Below, piece by piece: positions 53,630 to 63,439 of a stretch of 64,000 nucleotides of DNA. Source of the stretch: CAIKZZ01 sp036742455 (lineage in GTDB: Bacteria; Pseudomonadota; Gammaproteobacteria; Steroidobacterales; Steroidobacteraceae); NCBI GenBank assembly GCA_036742455.1, contig DAINQU010000005.1:1-64000 (forward strand), in the 5' to 3' direction. The notes below the pieces were generated by a model that saw only the letters and a program-made list of their open reading frames with translations, was not told the origin of the DNA and ran no database searches. Every line of letters begins with the position of its first letter. Within the stretch, counting starts at the first letter, position 1. A program made the translations under genes and the position numbers.

Positions 53630-56600
53630 ATGCTCGGTTCCGTTCCGACTCCCCGGCTAAAAATCGTCGACGATATTGCCGAAAGAGCGCACCGCCACGC
53701 GCCGAAGCCCATCCGCGGACTCGTCAAGCAGTTCACGCAAATGTATTTCCGGGGAGTCGCGGACGATGACCTCGCGACTCACGACCTCGACACGTTAGCT
53801 GCGATTGCGCTGACCCACCTCGGGTTCGGTCTGGTGCACCGCGGTCGGCAACCGCGGGTACGCGTTTTCAATCCCGAGCCGGCGACGGACGGTATCCGGA
53901 CTCCGAACACGGTCGCCATGATTCTCTGTGACGACATGCCCTTCCTGGTCGACTCCGTTTGCATGGCCGCTACCCAATCCGGAGTCGCTGTCCGCCTGAT
54001 CGTTCACCCGGTCATCGGGTGTACGCGCAAGAACGGTCGGTTACTGGCGGTCGAAGATACCGGTGCCACCCCGGGGCGTCTTGAATCTTGGCAGTGGCTC
54101 GAATTCGACCGGATTGAGGACCCCGCGCAACTGGCGGCACTGGAACAGCGTATTTCCAGCGCGCTTGGCGATGTACGCGCAGCAGTATCAGACTGGCCCG
54201 CGATGCGCGAGCGCGCCTTGGAAATCGCATCGTCTCTCGAAACGCTCGCGATGCCCATTGCCTCTAATGAGCGCGCAGAAATTTCGGCCCTGCTCGAATG
54301 GATGGCGGACAATCACTTCACCTTCTTAGGTGCACGGTACTATCACCTCAATCGCGGAGCCCGTTCCGATGAACTCGTCGCGGATGCAGACTCGGGCCTC
54401 GGCATCCTTCGGTCAGGGCATCGAAGCCGCGAGGGCAGCACCCGCACGTTGACCGGGACGGCACGCGAACGCGCCCGCGATCCCCAGCCGATTACCGTCA
54501 CCAAGGCCAATGCACTCGCCACTGTGCATCGGGCCACCTACCTCGACTACGTCGGTTTGAAGACGTTTGATAAGAACGGGCGGGTGACTGGGGAACATCG
54601 TTTTCTGGGTCTCTGGACCTCGGGCATGTACACAGCGCGGCCCCGCGACATCCCGTTGTTGCGTCACAAAGTGGCGAGTGTCGTCGGGCACTTTGGCCTA
54701 GCCCCGTCGAGCCACGATGCGAAGGCCGTGCTTCATGCCCTCGACAATTATCCGCGCGACGAGCTTTTCCAGGCGACGGCCGAGGATCTGATTCCGACCA
54801 TTCGGGGCATCGTCAATCTGTACGACCGCCAGATCGTTCGTGTGTTCTTGCGCCGGGATATCTTTCATCGCTACTGGTCCTGCCTCATCTACGTCCCGAG
54901 AGACCGCTACGGAACGGAGGTGCGGCGCAGAATTGAATCGATTGCTGTCGAGGTTCTGGATGGCGATAGCGTCGAATCCAGTGTTCAATTATCCGAGTCG
55001 ACGCTGGCTCGACTGCAACTCGTCGTTCGTACCTCTCGACCTGGCCACGGCGGGGACGCCGCGACGCTGGAAGCCAGGATTCGGGCTGCGGTGCTGACCT
55101 GGGATGACGGGTTGCGCGAGGCACTGACTGCCCTTTACGGGGAGTCGAAGGGACTCAGTCTCAGCGCGGAATACGCGCGCGGAATCCCGGCGGCCTACCG
55201 GGAAGATACGCCGACCCAGGACGCGGCTGCCGACATCGGGCGTCTCGAGGCGCTTGTGGGCGATGCCATTCAATTGCGACTGTATCAGCGCGCGGGGACC
55301 TCTCCGCGTCGTGTGAATCTACGGCTGTACACTGCGGCAGCGCCGAAGGCCATTTCGGACCTCCTGCCCATTCTCGAGAATCTTGGTTTGCGACTCTTGA
55401 GCGAGCGCCCTTACTCAATCCAACGGGCCAACGGTGCACGCCTGCAGGTACAAGACTTCGAACTCGAATCAAAGCACGAAGCGCCCATCAGCGTGAGTTC
55501 CGACGCACCTCGACTTGTCGGTGCGATCGAGGCCGTATGGAATCGTGAAACTGAAAACGACGGCTTCAATCGCCTCGTGCTTGCGGCAGGTCTGCACTGG
55601 CGGGAGGCCTTGGTCCTTCGATCGTATTGTCGCTGGTTGCTGCAGACCGGCATTCCGTTCAGTCAAAACTACGTCGAGTCCGTTCTTCTGCAAAACGCCA
55701 AGGCCGCGGGAAACTTGGCCCGACTTTTCCTTGCCCGATTCGACCCTCACCGATCGGAAAAGCAACGTCGATCGCAGACAAAACGGCTGGAAGGAGAGAT
55801 TGATTCGGCATTAGCCGCAGTCCAACGTCTGGATGAGGACCGAATTCTTCGCTCTTTTAAAGCGGCAATCGAAGCTACCGTTCGGACGAATTATTTCCAG
55901 ACGACGGCGGCCGGAATTCCCAAGTCCTATGTCTCGGTAAAGATTTCCTCCGGACGTGTTCCCGGGGTCCCACTCCCCTACCCACTTTTCGAAATATGGA
56001 CGCATTCCGCGCGCATGGAAGGCGTACATCTGCGAAAAGGCAAAGTGGCGCGTGGAGGGTTGCGATGGTCAGACCGTTACGAGGATTTCCGAACGGAGAT
56101 CCTCGGCCTGATGAAGGCGCAGAACGTCAAGAACACGGTCATTGTGCCGGTCGGCGCTAAGGGTGGCTTCGTGTGCCGCGCGCTACCGACCGGCCGCGAA
56201 GAACAGGCCCGTGAGGTGGTGGCGTGTTATCAAATGCTGATCCATTCCATGTTGGATCTCACGGACAATATTGTCGGTGGCAAGACCGTTCCGCCGGACA
56301 ACACGGTACGCTACGACGAGGATGACACTTATCTCGTGGTAGCTGCGGATAAGGGCACCGCGTCATTCTCTGACGTGGCAAACGCAATCGCCGAAGAGCG
56401 CGGATTCTGGCTGGGCGATGCGTTCGCATCCGGCGGATCTGCGGGCTACGACCATAAAAAGATCGCCATCACGTCGCGAGGCGCGTGGGAATGCGTAAAG
56501 CGTCATTTCCGCGAACTCGGCGTAGACACCCAGTCACAAGCCTTCACGGTGGCTGGCATCGGCGACATGTCCGGCGACGTTTTCGGCAACGGACTCTTAC

Positions 56601-58435
56601 GCTCACGCCACGCCAAACTGGTGGCGGCGTTCAATCATCAACATATTTTTATCGATCCCACCCCAGATCCAGAGCGTTCGTTCAAAGAACGCGAGCGCTT
56701 ATTTGCGCTGCCGCGATCGACTTGGGCGGACTACGACGCCACCATACTCTCGGAAGGCGGCGGCATTCATTCCCGCTCGTCCAAATCGATCACGCTATCC
56801 GCAGAGGCGCGCCAACTGCTTGGCATCGCAACGGACAGTGCGCCACCGAATGACATTATTCGAGCCATTCTTAAATTGCCGGTCGATCTGCTCTGGAATG
56901 GCGGCATCGGCACCTACGTCAAGTCATCGCTCGAGGCACATTCCTCCATCGGAGACCGGGCGAATGACGCGGTGCGCGTCGATGGCCGCGAGCTACGGTG
57001 TCGCGTGGTTGGCGAAGGCGGCAACCTAGGCTTCTCACAACTCGGCAGGGTCGAGTACGCGCTTTCGGGCGGCCGACTGAATACCGACTTCATCGACAAC
57101 TCCGGCGGGGTCAACTGTTCGGACCTGGAAGTCAACATCAAGATATTGCTCCGGTTGGCGGCCGATCGGCGGGGATTGAAGCGTTCGCCGCGTGACAAGT
57201 TATTGGCACAAATGACCGACGAAGTGGCGGGTCTGGTCCTGCGCAACAATTACCTGCAGGCCCAAGCATTGAGTGCGCTCGAGGCTCGAGCGGTGCAACG
57301 CGCGGGCGAGCATCTACACGCGATTTCAGTCTTGGAAAAAGCCGTCGACTTGAATCGCGCCATCGAATACTTACCAACCGATGCGTCCGTGTTGGAGCGG
57401 ACCGCACACGGTCGCGGCTTAACGCGTCCGGAGCTCGCGATACTCCTCAGCTATTCCAAGATCTGGCTGAATCAACAAATAGTCGATTCCGATGTGCCCG
57501 AGGATCCGTACCTGTCGAGCGAGCTGTTGAGGTACTTCCCACCCGAGCTGGCAAAGCGGTATCAGGACCTGATGGAAGCGCATCCGTTGCGACGCGAAAT
57601 CATCGCAACCGCAACGACCAATAGCATCATCAATCGAATGGGACCCGTCTTCGTCATACGCACCGAAGAGGATACCGGCGCTACGGTCGGCTCCATTGCA
57701 CGGGCGTACGCGATCGCACGAGAATCCACCGCGATGCGTGATCTATGGGGCGCTATTGAAGCATTGGATAATGTCGTTAGCGCCGCCGTGCAGACGGAAA
57801 TGGCCAACCTCACCACGCGGGCATTGACGTTAGCCACCCATTGGGTCCTTGCTCACCGACGCAATCTTGCGGTCGACGCTAATGTGGCAGCCTTGCGCCC
57901 GGGACTCACCGCATTGGGGGCAATCGCCCCCGATTTACTCGCTGGCAGTATCGCCGTGCGGATCGCCGCAATCCATCGGCGTTTACGGGACGCTGGCGTG
58001 CCGGAGGCCCTCGCGACGGGTATCGCACAATTAGAGCTCGTCCCCGGTGCCTTCGATATCGTCGAGTTGGCGGAATCGCTGGGCAAATCGCTCCCGTCCG
58101 TCGCCCGCGTGCACATGACCTTAGATGCCGATCTGGGACTCGACGAGCTGCGCGTTGCCATTCGCGCGCTGGAGACGAAAAGTCACTGGCAGTCGGTTGC
58201 ACGGACGTCACTCGGTGAAGATCTGCATCGATTGCATCGGGCGCTCACGGAGAACGTACTGCGTGCACGCGGTAAGGGAGAGCCGGGACATTTGGCGACG
58301 CTCTGGCTGGCGGCGCGGCAACGAAGCGTCGACCACTTCCGAGGCATTACGCGCGACATTCAGGCCAGTGGAACGGTGGATTTCCCCACCTTGTCGGTCG
58401 CGCTTCAGTCGCTCCGACGCCTAGCTGGCGCGTGA
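53630..58435 (+). CDS. NAD-specific glutamate dehydrogenase, large (about 180 kDa) type
   Basis: A 1,601-residue enzyme deaminating glutamate to 2-oxoglutarate and ammonia. The start ATG follows AGGAG six bases upstream. N-terminal ACT-like regulatory region (about 1-450; DNHFTFLGARYYHL) precedes the catalytic core with RGGLRWSDRYEDFRTEILGL and VPVGAKGGFV (about residues 810-850), AVAGIGDMSGDVFGNG-like and FIDNSGGVNCSDLEVNIKI. The C-terminal tail is helical. This type occurs in proteobacteria and actinomycetes. It is a single gene with no apparent frameshift. Confidence 0.97.
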   Translation: MLGSVPTPRLKIVDDIAERAHRHAPKPIRGLVKQFTQMYFRGVADDDLATHDLDTLAAIALTHLGFGLVHRGRQPRVRVFNPEPATDGIRTPNTVAMILCDDMPFLVDSVCMAATQSGVAVRLIVHPVIGCTRKNGRLLAVEDTGATPGRLESWQWLEFDRIEDPAQLAALEQRISSALGDVRAAVSDWPAMRERALEIASSLETLAMPIASNERAEISALLEWMADNHFTFLGARYYHLNRGARSDELVADADSGLGILRSGHRSREGSTRTLTGTARERARDPQPITVTKANALATVHRATYLDYVGLKTFDKNGRVTGEHRFLGLWTSGMYTARPRDIPLLRHKVASVVGHFGLAPSSHDAKAVLHALDNYPRDELFQATAEDLIPTIRGIVNLYDRQIVRVFLRRDIFHRYWSCLIYVPRDRYGTEVRRRIESIAVEVLDGDSVESSVQLSESTLARLQLVVRTSRPGHGGDAATLEARIRAAVLTWDDGLREALTALYGESKGLSLSAEYARGIPAAYREDTPTQDAAADIGRLEALVGDAIQLRLYQRAGTSPRRVNLRLYTAAAPKAISDLLPILENLGLRLLSERPYSIQRANGARLQVQDFELESKHEAPISVSSDAPRLVGAIEAVWNRETENDGFNRLVLAAGLHWREALVLRSYCRWLLQTGIPFSQNYVESVLLQNAKAAGNLARLFLARFDPHRSEKQRRSQTKRLEGEIDSALAAVQRLDEDRILRSFKAAIEATVRTNYFQTTAAGIPKSYVSVKISSGRVPGVPLPYPLFEIWTHSARMEGVHLRKGKVARGGLRWSDRYEDFRTEILGLMKAQNVKNTVIVPVGAKGGFVCRALPTGREEQAREVVACYQMLIHSMLDLTDNIVGGKTVPPDNTVRYDEDDTYLVVAADKGTASFSDVANAIAEERGFWLGDAFASGGSAGYDHKKIAITSRGAWECVKRHFRELGVDTQSQAFTVAGIGDMSGDVFGNGLLRSRHAKLVAAFNHQHIFIDPTPDPERSFKERERLFALPRSTWADYDATILSEGGGIHSRSSKSITLSAEARQLLGIATDSAPPNDIIRAILKLPVDLLWNGGIGTYVKSSLEAHSSIGDRANDAVRVDGRELRCRVVGEGGNLGFSQLGRVEYALSGGRLNTDFIDNSGGVNCSDLEVNIKILLRLAADRRGLKRSPRDKLLAQMTDEVAGLVLRNNYLQAQALSALEARAVQRAGEHLHAISVLEKAVDLNRAIEYLPTDASVLERTAHGRGLTRPELAILLSYSKIWLNQQIVDSDVPEDPYLSSELLRYFPPELAKRYQDLMEAHPLRREIIATATTNSIINRMGPVFVIRTEEDTGATVGSIARAYAIARESTAMRDLWGAIEALDNVVSAAVQTEMANLTTRALTLATHWVLAHRRNLAVDANVAALRPGLTALGAIAPDLLAGSIAVRIAAIHRRLRDAGVPEALATGIAQLELVPGAFDIVELAESLGKSLPSVARVHMTLDADLGLDELRVAIRALETKSHWQSVARTSLGEDLHRLHRALTENVLRARGKGEPGHLATLWLAARQRSVDHFRGITRDIQASGTVDFPTLSVALQSLRRLAGA

Positions 58436-58504
58436 CACACTACATTTTTGACTACATGCGCGTCGTCCGGCTACCGTGCCGGATGACCCTATGGAGGATC
58501 TTTC

Positions 58505-59263
58505 GTGGCTGACAATGTCGGAACGTTGGCGCTCGTTCGCCATGGACAAAGCGACTGGAATCTCAAGAACCTTTTCACCGGTTGGACCGATGTCGATCTC
58601 ACGGACCTGGGGCGCCAAGAGGCGGCCGAGGCCGGTCGGCTGCTGGCCGCTGAGGGGATCGACTTTGACCAGGTCTACACCTCCGTCCTGACTCGGGCCA
58701 TACGCACCGCGAATATCGCGTTGGATGAAATGCAGCGTTTATGGCTTCCGGTTGAGCGGTCGTGGCGCCTCAACGAGCGACACTACGGCGCGCTTCAGGG
58801 CCTCGACAAGGCGGAGACCGTGGCCAAGCACGGCGCGGAGCAGGTAAAAATATGGCGTCGCAGTTACGACATTCCGCCACCCGCGCTCGCACTGGATGAT
58901 CCCCGCCACCCGCGGGCTGACCGGCGGTATCGAGATCTGGACCCGGCTCTCTTGCCGGCCACCGAATCCCTAAAGGACACGCTCGCTCGCGTCGAGCCAT
59001 TGTGGAATAACGCGATCGCGCCGGCGCTTCAGCAGGGCCGAAACGTGCTGATTTTTGCGCACGGCAACAGTCTGCGCGCTATGGTCAAAATGCTGGATGG
59101 AATGAGCGAATCGGAAATATTGGAGTTCAATATCCCGACGGGCGTTCCCATTATTTACGACCTGGCGCCGGATCTTTCGTCACGTGGCCGCCGCTTCTTG
59201 GGCGATCCCGCAGCCATCGCCGCTGCGGCAGAAGCCGTCGCGAAACAAACCGAAAAGAAATAG
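58505..59263 (+). CDS. gpmA: 2,3-bisphosphoglycerate-dependent phosphoglycerate mutase
   Basis: A 252-residue glycolytic enzyme. Phospho-histidine H13 in LVRHGQSDWNLKNLFTGWTD, ERHYGALQGLDKAET, and second His in FAHGNSLRAMVKMLDG. GTG start with GGAGG upstream. Ends in a helical EAVAKQTEKK tail. Confidence 0.96.
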   Translation: MADNVGTLALVRHGQSDWNLKNLFTGWTDVDLTDLGRQEAAEAGRLLAAEGIDFDQVYTSVLTRAIRTANIALDEMQRLWLPVERSWRLNERHYGALQGLDKAETVAKHGAEQVKIWRRSYDIPPPALALDDPRHPRADRRYRDLDPALLPATESLKDTLARVEPLWNNAIAPALQQGRNVLIFAHGNSLRAMVKMLDGMSESEILEFNIPTGVPIIYDLAPDLSSRGRRFLGDPAAIAAAAEAVAKQTEKK

Positions 59264-59273
59264 CCAAAACAAA

Positions 59274-59301
59274 ACAGCCGACGGCCCAAGCCGTCGGCTG
59301 T
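59274..59301 (-). terminator. Terminator between gpmA and ferredoxin gene
   Basis: ACAGCCGACGGC, 4-base loop, GCCGTCGGCTGT. On the minus strand it is followed by TTTGTTTTGG, so it mainly ends the ferredoxin transcript, possibly also gpmA. Confidence 0.8.
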
Positions 59302-59336
59302 CTGCGAGCGGCAGAGCCGCCGACGCAACGAACCGA

Positions 59337-59651
59337 TTATTCGTCCGGCGCTACCGCGACCTTTAAGCCGTCCAACGCTTCGGTGAACGTGACCTGACAC
59401 GACAGTCGCGAATTCGGCTTGAAACTGCCGAGTTCCCGCAGCAATTCCAGTTCGTCGCCCTGCGCCGCCGGCAGCTTAGCGACCCACTCCGCGTCGACGT
59501 AGATATGGCAGGTCGCGCAGGAGCACATACCGCCACAAATGGCCGCCATATCGAAATCTGCGTCGCGCAGCGTCTCCATCACGGAAGTGCCCGCTCGTCC
59601 GGCAACCCGATGCTCTTTACCCGCTCGATCAGTGACCACCATCTCTGCCAT
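59337..59651 (-). CDS. 2Fe-2S ferredoxin (adrenodoxin-type)
   Basis: A 104-residue plant/vertebrate-fold ferredoxin. Cluster ligands C39, C45, C48 (ICGGMCSCATCHIYV, Cx5Cx2C) and C85 (SRLSCQV). The chosen ATG starts MAEMVVTDRAGKEH. Such proteins support P450s, monooxygenases or Fe-S assembly; no partner is adjacent, though the isc-type genes at 25 kb lack a ferredoxin of their own. Confidence 0.93.
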   Translation of the reverse strand: MAEMVVTDRAGKEHRVAGRAGTSVMETLRDADFDMAAICGGMCSCATCHIYVDAEWVAKLPAAQGDELELLRELGSFKPNSRLSCQVTFTEALDGLKVAVAPDE

Positions 59652-59747
59652 GCCGTGCACTCCCAAAAATCGTATGGACCATCCGACCTGACTGGTCGGC
59701 GCACGCATGGTAACGACCTCGCCCCAAAACGACCAGTCGGGCGATAC

Positions 59748-60590
59748 TCAAGCGGATAGACGGGAGACGAACGCCGTCCGGCGCGCCTCGCTCAAGGTGT
59801 CCCAACCGTCGGCCGAATCCAGCCACAGCGCGTGTATCGCGTCGAAGAGTCGTTGCCACGGCCGTAGATCCGCCGCGGTGACATCGCCGTACGCCGCCAC
59901 CAACGCGTCAATCTGATCGCGATCGAGGTCGTGGTAACACGCGATACCCGCCAATTCAAATAGCGGATCGCCCCAACCGGCGTATTCCCAATCGATGAAC
60001 CACAATTGGCCATCGTCCAGTACATTGCGTTGGTGCAGATCGTTATGGCAAAAAACGGGACGCGGACTCCGCCGCCGAGCTTGAGCCTGCGCGATGGCCG
60101 CCTGGATCGCGGAGCGACGAATGGGGCTGCTTGGCGGGGGAACGGCCGCGGCCAAATACTCCATCGCCAGAGCGTCAGCGTCGATGGCACGCATGTCCAC
60201 TCGAATAGGCAGCTCGTGCAGCGCTTTCACCCGCTGCGACAGCCTCGCCAAGCCCTCTGCAGTCTCGAAGAGCTGCGATGATGCCTGCGGAGCGTCGATC
60301 CAAGCCGTGATAAGCAGTCCGGCGTCGGGTTGCGCATGAATCACCGCGGGCGCGAACCCGAACTCTGCTGCGGCCGCGTGCGCCGCCCATTCTGAGGCAC
60401 GGCTGACGCGCAGGACTTCGTCGTCCGAACCGGCGCACCGCACAGCCCAGTCGACACCCTCACCGACGACCCTCACCACCGTGTTGACGGCGCCGGCAAG
60501 GATAGGCTGACAGTCAACGCCACTCGCCACCGCTGCCCGCCCGGCCGGAAACCGATTGAGCAGGTCGTAAATGCGCGTCGGATCGCTCAT
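59748..60590 (-). CDS. Choline/thiamine kinase-like phosphotransferase
   Basis: A 280-residue aminoglycoside-phosphotransferase-fold kinase. The Brenner motif FCHNDLHQRNVLDD (catalytic Asp) and FIDWEYAGWGDPLFEL (metal Asp) are intact, as is the ATP loop AGAVNTVVRVV. Its start overlaps the stop of the PnuC-family transporter (ATGA). In known pairs a kinase traps the vitamin brought in by such a transporter, so thiamine is the best guess, with choline or another alcohol possible. Confidence 0.85.
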   Translation of the reverse strand: MSDPTRIYDLLNRFPAGRAAVASGVDCQPILAGAVNTVVRVVGEGVDWAVRCAGSDDEVLRVSRASEWAAHAAAAEFGFAPAVIHAQPDAGLLITAWIDAPQASSQLFETAEGLARLSQRVKALHELPIRVDMRAIDADALAMEYLAAAVPPPSSPIRRSAIQAAIAQAQARRRSPRPVFCHNDLHQRNVLDDGQLWFIDWEYAGWGDPLFELAGIACYHDLDRDQIDALVAAYGDVTAADLRPWQRLFDAIHALWLDSADGWDTLSEARRTAFVSRLSA

Positions 60591-61186
60591 CCGCGACTCA
60601 TCGCAGGACGCCACGCTCGCCAACCCAATGCCGCGAGCCCCACGAATAGGCTGTAGAGCAACGCGCTCAGGTAGAGACCATGACGCAGGCACAGCCACGC
60701 AATGACGAGATCAATACCGATCCACCACAGCCAGTTTTGGCGGATTTTGCGGGCCTGCAACCACGTCGCATACACACTCGCCCATGTGGTCAGTGCATCG
60801 AGTCGCGGGTCGACCGAGTGCGTTTCAGCGGCGAGGATCCGAGCGGTGGCCTCACTGATCAGCGCGACCCCCGCGATGCCCAACACCTGACCGATCCACG
60901 CGCCAGACGTAATCGGACGATCCCCCGAGTCGCCCGTCCACGCCCACCAGCCATAAACCGCAACGGCGAGAAAATAGGCTTGCAGTCCGGCCTGCATCAC
61001 CAACCCGGCGCGCGCGAAAACGGCGAGGTAGAGCGCTGTGCTGACAAAAGCGAATGCCCAGCACCAGCGAATTTCTTTAACTGCAAGAACGACATAGACA
61101 ATGCCGAGCGCGGCACCTGCAGCCTCCAACGGAGACAAATCGGTGACGAGGCGGGCCAGCGGGGCGATAATGTCGGTGACAGTCAC
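60587..61186 (-). CDS. PnuC-family vitamin transporter
   Basis: A 199-residue membrane protein of about seven helices. LEAAGAALGIVYVVLAVKEI, AGLQAYFLAVAVYGWWAW and QNWLWWIGIDLVIAWL are typical PnuC segments. PnuC moves nicotinamide riboside, PnuT thiamine and PnuX riboflavin by facilitated diffusion trapped by phosphorylation. The overlapping kinase gene, which is of thiamine/choline type, favours a PnuT-like role. No THI-box riboswitch was found upstream. Confidence 0.87.
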   Translation of the reverse strand: MTVTDIIAPLARLVTDLSPLEAAGAALGIVYVVLAVKEIRWCWAFAFVSTALYLAVFARAGLVMQAGLQAYFLAVAVYGWWAWTGDSGDRPITSGAWIGQVLGIAGVALISEATARILAAETHSVDPRLDALTTWASVYATWLQARKIRQNWLWWIGIDLVIAWLCLRHGLYLSALLYSLFVGLAALGWRAWRPAMSRG

Positions 61187-61267
61187 TAAATCTACTCTTC
61201 GAGGTAACGCTCCTACGGAGCGCGTACTGGTAGGATGTTGGATCTCTCCACAGCGAGGTTTTGCCCC

Positions 61268-62176
61268 ATGGCCCAGCGCTCGGTCAAGGTTTATCAGATC
61301 GATGTGTTCACCGAGACACTCTTCACGGGAAATCCGGCCGGTGTGGTGCTCGGGGCGGAAACGCTCGATGAAACCGAGATGCAGGCCCTCGCTCGCGAGC
61401 TAAACAACTCCGATTCGGCGTTCGTACTGCCGCCGGATGGACCCGATCACGACGTCATCCTTCGATTCTTCACGCCCAAGAGCGAAGTGGGCTTTGTCGG
61501 GCACGCCACGGTCGCGGCCCACGTGGCTCGCCTGGCAGCAGGCGTGGGTGGCACGGGGACCCTGCATCAGAAGTCCCGCTCCGGCATCCAAGCCATTACG
61601 GTCTCGGGTACGGCCGAGAATCCCCACGTCGCGGTGACAGTCCCGCCGCCGACCTGCCTGCCACCGATCTCCAGCGAGCAGAAAGGTCAGCTGCTCGATA
61701 TTTTCGGTATGGATACGGCAGCGTTGGATCCCAAGTGCCCGATTTTGGTGACGAAGCGGGCGACCACCCGTCTGATGATCGGTTTACGGTCGATGGACGC
61801 ATTGGCAGCCCTCGAGCCCGATCTTGAGGCGCTGAAACGGTTTACGCCACACGTCGGCGCCGACGGGTACCTGCTCTTCGTTCGTGACGCGCACGGTCCT
61901 GGCACGTTTGAGGCGCGGCTCTTCTCGCCCGTCTTGGGTATTTCCGAAGATCCGGTCAGCGGCAACGCGCACGGGATGCTCGGCGCATACCTGGTCACGC
62001 ACGACTTGATTCCGGTTGTGGACGGTAAGGCTGTTCTGAAGGGCTTTCAGGGCGCGAGCATGCAGCGCCCGGGCACCGTCGACATCGAAGTGACGGTGAC
62101 CGATGGGCAACCGTCACAGATCGTGATCAGCGGCACTGCGCGCGTGGTCTTCACGACCGAGATCAAACTCGGCTGA
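61268..62176 (+). CDS. PhzF-family isomerase-like protein
   Basis: A 302-residue PhzF/diaminopimelate-epimerase-fold protein. VYQIDVFTETLFTGNPAGVVL at the start, FFTPKSEVGFVGHATVAAH, and the C-terminal GISEDPVSGNAHGMLGAYL. The catalytic position that is Glu in PhzF (LSETTF) reads NNSDSAF: D49 instead of Glu. Family members isomerise small aromatic or amino acids; the substrate here is unknown. The ATG with GAGG upstream was chosen over an in-frame ATG 33 bases earlier. Confidence 0.9.
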   Translation: MAQRSVKVYQIDVFTETLFTGNPAGVVLGAETLDETEMQALARELNNSDSAFVLPPDGPDHDVILRFFTPKSEVGFVGHATVAAHVARLAAGVGGTGTLHQKSRSGIQAITVSGTAENPHVAVTVPPPTCLPPISSEQKGQLLDIFGMDTAALDPKCPILVTKRATTRLMIGLRSMDALAALEPDLEALKRFTPHVGADGYLLFVRDAHGPGTFEARLFSPVLGISEDPVSGNAHGMLGAYLVTHDLIPVVDGKAVLKGFQGASMQRPGTVDIEVTVTDGQPSQIVISGTARVVFTTEIKLG

Positions 62177-62177
62177 T

Positions 62178-63437
62178 CTAAGTCGCTGAGCGGGCTCGTT
62201 TGGCTGCCGTAGTGCCGACGAGCTCGCCCTCCCAGGCCGCAACCACCACGGTGGCCACGGAATTTCCGACCACATTCGTTGCGCTTCGGCCCATATCCAA
62301 GAACTGATCCACGGCGAGTATCAGGACCAAGCCGGCTTCCGGGATACCGAAATGGGCAAGCGTCGCCGCGATGACCACCAAGGAAGCACGCGGCACACCG
62401 GCCATTCCTTTACTCGTGACCATCAACAGCAGCAGCATGGTGATCTGTTGGGATATTGACAGTGAGATGCCGTACACCTGAGCGATAAACAGCGTCGCGA
62501 AGGTGCAATACATCATGGATCCGTCCAGATTGAACGAATACCCCAACGGCAATACAAAGCTGGCGATTCGTCCTGAAACGCCGTAACGCTCCAACTGTTG
62601 CAACGTCTTTGGGTACGCCGCTTCGGAACTGGCGGTGGAGAACGCCAACAGAATCGGTTCGCGCAGCAAGGGCGCCAGTCCAAACAATCGCCGCCCCACT
62701 ACGGTGGCTCCGAGAGTCAGCAACACTACCCACAACACGATTAGCGACAGGTAAAAGCCGCCAACGAAACGGCCGTACGTGGCGAGCACGCCTAACCCAT
62801 GCTGGGCAACGACCGCGGTGATGGCCGCAAAGACGGCAATCGGGGCGAACAACATGACGTAGCCGGTCATGCGTAACATCACCTGGGCAAGGTCATCCAG
62901 CAGCCCGAGGAGCCGCGCCACTCGATCACCGAGCGCGGCCATCGCAGTACCCAAGAACGCCGAAAAAACGACAATCTGAAGAATTTCGTTCGAGGCCATC
63001 GCTTCGACGATCGATTTTGGGACCAGATGGGTAATGAAATCCTTCAAGGTGATTCCGCTCGCGCGCACGCCGCTGTCAACTTCTGCCGCGGGCAGCGCGA
63101 ATCCGGCACCGGCACCCGGCGCTATCAGCGTTACCATCACCAAACCCAGCGCAAGGGAGACCAGCGACGCGAACAAAAACCAACCCAGCGTCCGTATTCC
63201 GACCCGCCCCAAGCGCGCTGGATCCCCCATATGGGCGATGCCCACGGTTAGCGTCGATAGCACCAACGGGGCAATGATCATTTTGATCATGCGCAGGAAT
63301 AGATCGGTTCCAATCTGGCAGTAACCCGCGATCGCCTGACGGATCGATTCATCGGCTACCGACGCATGAATGACGCTGCCCGCTACAATGCCAGCGACCA
63401 GCGCTCCGGCGACGACAGCAGTTAATTTCTTGGCCAT
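62178..63437 (-). CDS. Dicarboxylate/glutamate:cation symporter
   Basis: A 419-residue DAACS transporter with about eight helices and two re-entrant loops. Motifs: AFSTASSEAAYPKTLQQLERYGV (serine-rich loop), LPLGYSFNLDGSMMYCT, and MVTSKGMAGVPRASLVVIAATL, with NVVGNSVATVVVA near the end. Could carry C4-dicarboxylates, glutamate or aspartate. Follows the ABC ATPase gene by two bases on the same strand. Confidence 0.93.
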   Translation of the reverse strand: MAKKLTAVVAGALVAGIVAGSVIHASVADESIRQAIAGYCQIGTDLFLRMIKMIIAPLVLSTLTVGIAHMGDPARLGRVGIRTLGWFLFASLVSLALGLVMVTLIAPGAGAGFALPAAEVDSGVRASGITLKDFITHLVPKSIVEAMASNEILQIVVFSAFLGTAMAALGDRVARLLGLLDDLAQVMLRMTGYVMLFAPIAVFAAITAVVAQHGLGVLATYGRFVGGFYLSLIVLWVVLLTLGATVVGRRLFGLAPLLREPILLAFSTASSEAAYPKTLQQLERYGVSGRIASFVLPLGYSFNLDGSMMYCTFATLFIAQVYGISLSISQQITMLLLLMVTSKGMAGVPRASLVVIAATLAHFGIPEAGLVLILAVDQFLDMGRSATNVVGNSVATVVVAAWEGELVGTTAAKRARSAT

Positions 63438-63439
63438 GG

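Noticed and set aside
61187..61267. TPP riboswitch upstream of the PnuC-family gene
   Set aside because: The CTGAGA and other conserved THI-box segments are not found in the leader.
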